Shown: positions 59,101 to 64,000 of the stretch, piece by piece
Layout of the letters: each line of letters begins with the position of its first letter
Position numbering within the stretch: the stretch's first letter is position 1
Assembly (NCBI RefSeq): GCF_024323335.1
Contig: NC_066584.1
Coordinates: 421,829,319 to 421,893,318 of the forward strand
DNA length: 64,000 nt
DNA from: Lathyrus oleraceus
Taxonomy: Eukaryota; Streptophyta; Magnoliopsida; Fabales; Fabaceae
Direction of reading: 5' to 3'
Position numbers and translations under genes: made by a program
Notes under the pieces: model-generated
Databases searched by the model: none
Told to the model about the DNA's origin: nothing
Seen by the model: only the letters and a program-made list of their open reading frames with translations

Positions 59101-60466
59101 CAAGTAGAATCTAGCCGCACAAGCAACTCTACTGGGGATACTGTCAGCCACTCCATTGGGGATAAACCCACTGAGGGAAAATAGATCACACAAGTAGATT
59201 CTGCCACAAGCCACTCTACTAGGGATCAAAAGCATCAGGAAATCAATCAAATCTAAGGATGATAGATCACCAACCAACCCGACTAGGGAACAAAAGTTTA
59301 CAACAGGCAGAAACTGCCACAAAAGCAACTCTGTTGAGGATACCAACACCGTTGGGGATACTGCAGGGAAATCACGAAACTTCTGTAGGAAAACATCACA
59401 GACACAATCCACCATACCACAAATCTACTGGGGAATTATCTGAGGATGAGAAGGAGAACTGGTGATCAACCACCAAATGCTGAACCTTCCAAGAGGAAAC
59501 CAACAACTGATGAGGAGGAAATAATCACTGCTCTGCTGAAGGGATAAGAGGTGAAAATCTCAACAAGCACTCTGATGGAGAAAGATAGCATAGATGAAGT
59601 ACATCATGCCAACAACTCCACTGGCGACTATACTGAGGAAACAGACGAAGTACCGGGATGTCAATCCACCAACTACCGAATCTTCCAAAAGGAAAGCATC
59701 CATGCTGGGGAGAGAATATTGTTGGAGGGGATTATGAAGTTCTCAACAAACACTCTGCTTAGGGAACAACCCCAATAACAATCTGGATAAAGAGGATACA
59801 ACCATGCCAGGAATATGAACAAATGTCTTACCGTGTTGGAAATCATGCCACCCTTGGGAGAGCACTGAGAAATTCTTAAGTATCCTTTCATCATTGTGAA
59901 TATTCACTTTGTTTAAAACAAAATTTGAAAAATTAACTTGTTTAAAACAATGACATTTTATCAATTAAAACATGTAAAACATTTGTTGAATTGAAACAAA
60001 TAAGAGTGCAAATAATTGGATAAATGCTCAAATTGATTTGATGGAATGGTAGCCTGCAAATGGCAAGACTCCATAGATCTGTACAACTTTGAAATCGGTG
60101 ATATATATTGGAAGAGGGCTAAATTTAACATAATGATCCTTTCTCTACCAATTTGAATTTCGATGTATTTGAAGCTTCGGTTGACGACGAATCGAGAATC
60201 TCTGACGAAAGGACAGCTGTGGAACAGAAAGTCTTGTCAGGATGCAGTTACTTGCCGAATCCCTAATTTTTGCCTAGATTGCCCCAGGGTGAGGTACTCA
60301 ATCTAGTGGGATGCAAATATTCTCTTTTTTCAATGTCTCTAACTTTTTCCTAGATCACCCTTTTGGGTTTTCCACCGAGATGCTCATTTTTGCCTAAGCC
60401 GCCCTTTCGGGTTTTCAACTTAGCGAGCTATTCTGTTTTTCTTTTATATACTTTTTCTTTTTCTTT
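56113..60466 (-). other. Element D 3' noncoding region
   Basis: A 4.35-kb region of the same kind as in A, rich in GGGGA runs and CCGGTTACTGGGTA motifs on the plus strand. It is about twice as long as in A and holds a local tandem array (57130-57270). The last 400 bp before the integrase stop are T-rich. Open frames here are short and match nothing I recognise. Confidence 0.75.
57130..57270. repeat. Three 47-bp tandem units in element D 3' region
   Basis: Three units of exactly 47 bp (57130-57176, 57177-57223, 57224-57270), each with ATTACCGTCAGAAC and ATAGTATACTCGC. A fourth, separate copy lies near 57539-57587. Element A has only one related stretch, near 1170-1200. Confidence 0.93.
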
Positions 60467-61657
60467 TTAGGCAAAGTATTTCTTGACTGCATCTGAATTC
60501 ACAGGACGAGTGAAATCCTCCCCATCCATTGTTGTAAGCATCACAGCGTCGCCTGAAAAGGCTCTCTTAACAACATATGAACCCTCGTAGTTTGGAGTCC
60601 ACTTGCCCCTGGAATCGGGCGCGAAAGACAAGACTTTCCTGAGCACGAGGTCACCTTCTCGGAACACACGAGGCTTGACCTTCATATCTAATGCTTTCTT
60701 CATTCTCTACTGATATAACTGACCATGACACATGACAGTCAATCGCTTCTCTTCAATCAAATTCAGTTGGTCATAACGACTCTGAATCCATTCAGCATCG
60801 GTCAACTTGGCTTCCATCAAGACTCTCATTGATGGGATCTCCACCTCTAATGAAAGAACAACCTCCATACCGTAAACAAGAGAGAAAGGGGTTGCCCCTG
60901 TTGAAGTGCGGACAGATGTACGATATCCATGCAAAGCAAATGGCAGCATCTCATGCCAATCTTTGTACGTAACAACCATCTTCTGGATAATCTTCTTGAT
61001 ATTCTTGTTAGCGGCTTCAACAGCCCCATTCATCTTCGGTCTGTAAGGAGAGGAATTATGGTGTGCAATCTTGAACTCAACGCACAACTCTTCCATCATC
61101 TTATTATTCATATTAGATCCATTATCAGTGATGATCTTATCTGGCACACCATAACGGCAAATAAGCTGATTCTTGATAAACTTCACAACCACCTGCCTGG
61201 TCACATTCGCATACGAAGCGGCTTCAACCCATTTGGTGAAGTAATCAATTGCTACGAGAATAAACCTGTGTCCGTTGGACGCTTTCGGTTCAATCATGCC
61301 GATCATGTCGATTCCCCACATAGAGAAAGGCCATGGTGATGAAATCACATTCAGAAGTGTCGGAGGAATATGAATCTTATCCGCATAAATCTGACACTTG
61401 TGGCATTTCTTCACATATTTGCAGCAGTCAGATTCCATTGTCAGCCAATAGTAGCCTGCTCTCAGCATCTTTCTAGCCATGGCATGTCCAGTGGAATGAG
61501 TACCAAATGAACCCTCATGGACCTCAGTCATCAACAGGTTTGCTTCGTGTCTATCCACGCATCTGAGCAAAACCATATCAAAATTTCTCTTGTAAAGCAC
61601 TTCACCACTGAGGTAGAAACTGCCTGACAACCTTCTTAAAGTTTTCCTGTCTTTCAC
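60467..61657 (-). pseudogene. Element D integrase
   Basis: The zinc region (HEGSFGTHSTGH, CCKYVKKCHKC) and a full catalytic triad (WGIDMIG, ITDNGSN, VEAANKN) are kept. The C-terminal region ends VKKYFA as in A. A single TAG at 60704-60706, where A has CAG, splits the frame after GQLYQ. Without that stop the protein would be complete. Confidence 0.92.
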
Positions 61658-61678
61658 AGATGCCCCAGGCGGTTAGAC

Positions 61679-62254
61679 CTAGTTCTGGAGGAAATTCTTG
61701 ATATCGAAATACCAAGGCTTGTCATCTTTTACTTCTTCAACTGCAAACACGTGAGCTGGTCTATCCAAGCGCATCACGGTGATATTGGGAACTTCATTCC
61801 AATACTTGACCACAATCATCGAAGCGAGCGTAGCAAGCGCATCTGCCATCTGATTATCCTCTCGAGGAATATGATGAAAGTCAACTTCAGTAAAGAACGT
61901 TGAAATCCTCCTCGCATAATCTCTATACGGAATAAGACCAGGCTGATTCGTCTCCCATTCTCCCTTGATCTGATTGACAACCAAGGCCGAATCACCATAC
62001 ACATCAAGATGCTTGATTCTCAAATCAATGCATTCTTCTAATCCCATAATACAGGCTTCGTACTCAGCCATATTATTCGTGCATTTGAAAGTTAGCCTTG
62101 CTGTAAAAGGAATATGTGTGCCATGAGGAGTAATGATTACTGCCCCAATACCATTTCCGTACTGATTCACAATGCCATCAAACACCATCGTCCATCTGGA
62201 ACCAGGTTTCGGACCTTCATCAAGTGTAGGCTCATCACAATCTTTCATTTTCAA
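61679..62254 (-). pseudogene. Element D archaeal-type RNase H
   Basis: VFDGIVNQYGNG, AEYEACIMG, GDSALVVNQ and QMADALATLAS supply the four acidic residues. Two stops close together (61679-61681 and 61673-61675) separate it from integrase; the same frame continues. Confidence 0.88.
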
Positions 62255-62299
62255 ATACAGAATCTCCTCGTCTGGGAAGTCGTACTGAACAGACTGATG

Positions 62300-63929
62300 A
62301 TCTTCAATTGGCTAATGCGCTAAATGGTCAGCCAAGATACTACCTTTGATAGCTTTCTAAGCTCGATACTCGATATCATACTCAGATAACAACATCTGCC
62401 AACGGGCAATCCTCCCAGTTAAAGCAGGCTTCTCGAAAATATACTTGATTGGATCCATTCTGGATATCAACCAAGTTGTATAATTTATCATGTACTGGCG
62501 TAAACGCTTAGCAGCCCAAGCCAAAGCACAACACGTCTTCTCAAGCATAGAGTATCGAGACTCGCAATCAGTGAACTTCTTACTGAGGTAGTAGATAGCA
62601 AATTCTTTCTTCTCTGATTCGTCTTGTTGACCAAGTACACAACCCATGGAGTCTTCAAGAACAGTCAGATACATGATCAGAGGTCTTCCTTCTACAGGCG
62701 GAGACAAGATCGGAGGGTCAGACAGATACTCTTTGATACTGTCGAAAGCTTTCTAGCAATCCTCGGTCCAATCATGAGATTGATCTTTCCGGAGGAGCTT
62801 GAATATCGGCGCACATGTGGCAGTCATGTGGGATATAAATCTGGAAATGTAGTTCAAGCGGCCAAGAAAACCTCGGACTTGCTTTTCAGTTTTGGGCGCA
62901 GGCATCTCTTGTATTGCTTTGACCTTTGCAGGATCAACCTCAATACCTCTCTCGCTGACAACAAAACCCAACAACTTGCCGGAACGGACTCCAAATGTAC
63001 ATTTGTTCGAATTCAGACGAAGCTTATACTTCCTCAAACGCTGAAAAAGCTTCAACAAATGTTCAACATGTTCAACTTCTGTTCGGGACTTAACAATCAT
63101 ATCATCGACATAGACCTCTATCTCCTTGTGCATCATATCATGGAACAAGGTAGTCATAGCACGTTGATACGTGGCTCCGGCGTTCTTCAAACCGAAGGGC
63201 ATCACTCTATAATAGAATGTTCCCCAAGGTGTGATGAATGTTGTCTTCTCCATATCCTCGGGTGCCATCTTGATTTGATTATACCCGGAAAATCCGTTCA
63301 TAAACGAAAAGACTTTGAATTTAGTTGTATTGTCTACCAACATATTAATGTGTGGTAGAGGGAAATCATCTTTTGGACTAGCTTTATTCAAATCTCTGTA
63401 ATCAACACACATTCAGACTTTTCCGTCCTTCTTAGGCACTGGCACAATATTGGCCACCCATTGAGGATATGTAGAAGTCACCAGAAACCCTGCATCAATT
63501 TGCTTCTGAACTTCCTCTTTGATATTCACTGCCATATCTGGATGAGTTCTTTTGAGCTTCTGCTTCACAGGCACGCACTCAGGCTTCAAAGGCAGGAAAT
63601 GTTGCACAATATCTGTATCTAGACCCGGCATGTCTTCATACTACCAAGCAAAGATATCGGAATATTCTCGTAGCAGACTGATTAACCCCTTCTTGACAGA
63701 CTCTTCAAGGAGCGCCCCAATCTTCACCATACGAATACAATCTTCAGACCCCAAGTTGATTGTTTCCAGATCTTCGAGACGCGGCTGAATGATCTTCTTC
63801 TCGTGCTCAAGGAGACGGGAAATCTCATCAGGAATCCCTTCAACATCATCTTCCTCTGCCTCGAATACAGGGAATTCAAAATTGGGAGATGGCGTTGGAT
63901 CATTATGTTCAATGGGTTTTAGAGTCAAC
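62300..63929 (-). pseudogene. Element D RT and gypsy RNase H
   Basis: One frame from the intron acceptor with stops at 63641-63643, 63413-63415, 62753-62755, 62357-62359 and 62312-62314. The acidic linker, CVDYRDLNKA, FMNGFSGYNQ (Asp replaced by Asn at a catalytic palm position), FGLKNAGATYQR and YVDD (near 63100-63113) are visible. The gypsy RNase H reads MYLTVLEDSMG and lacks the usual first Asp. Three of the five stops are TAG for CAG of element A. Confidence 0.92.
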
Positions 63930-64000
63930 CTGCATCATGTTTTTGGATAATAAAAACTTTAGAATTTAAACAAGCAAATCATTATGCAGATGAAAAGATT
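63930..64000 (-). other. Element D pro/RT intron, acceptor end
   Basis: ATGCAG on the minus strand at 63930 equals the acceptors in A and B, followed upstream by the same AT-rich sequence. The intron runs off the window. Confidence 0.7.

Larger units (their letters stand above)
40967..64000 (-). mobile_element. Element D: Ogre-like element (continues past the window)
   Basis: A minus-strand element with its 3' LTR (40967-43912 plus 54100-56097, split by element E), a polypurine tract, a 4.4-kb 3' noncoding region, integrase, archaeal-type RNase H, RT/gypsy RNase H and the acceptor end of the pro/RT intron. Gag, ORF1 and the 5' LTR should lie right of the window. The pol part is very similar to element A, clearly closer than either is to B. 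It is inserted in the right LTR of element C. Confidence 0.9.

Overview
The window looks like plant nuclear DNA made almost entirely of nested LTR retrotransposons. I see no convincing host gene, tRNA, rRNA or CRISPR array. Three Ogre-type elements (Ty3/gypsy, Tat lineage: extra ORF1 before gag, pro/RT intron, archaeal-type second RNase H), one Athila/Cyclops-type element and one SIRE/Maximus-type copia element together point to a legume, most likely tribe Fabeae (pea, vetch, lentil or grass pea). The species is an inference from element content, not something the sequence proves.

Layout. Element A (1-13997, minus strand) is an Ogre-like element; only the first 262 bp of its 3' LTR are inside the window. 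It sits in the 5' LTR of element B (13998-27423, plus strand), an older and more broken Ogre-like copy whose integrase is cut at 27423. Element C (27424-40966, minus) is an Athila/Cyclops-like element inserted in B's integrase. It carries an intact gag, a pol broken by stops and one frameshift, and two related accessory ORFs in tandem. Element D (40967 to beyond 64000, minus) is an Ogre-like element inserted in C's right LTR; its 3' LTR is split by element E. Element E (43913-54094, plus) is a complete 10.2-kb SIRE-like copia element flanked by the 5-bp duplication ACAAG.

The order of events can be read from the sequence: B first, then C into B, D into C, E into D, with A entering B's LTR separately. 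LTR divergence counted by eye agrees (E about 1.3 percent, C about 2.5 percent, A about 3.4 percent over only 262 bp).

Almost every coding region is a pseudogene, but mostly through isolated stop codons in a preserved frame. Many of these stops are TAG where a related copy has CAG, as expected for C-to-T decay of methylated DNA. Short deletions between direct repeats, single-base indels and two changed catalytic residues (A protease Asp to Asn, A integrase Asp to Tyr) add to the damage.

The features most worth a second look are the tandem pair of Athila accessory ORFs, the Ogre ORF1, a second PBS-like sequence inside the U5 of all three Ogre LTRs, the perfect hairpins and palindromes in LTR control regions, and the tandem arrays inside LTRs and 3' noncoding regions.
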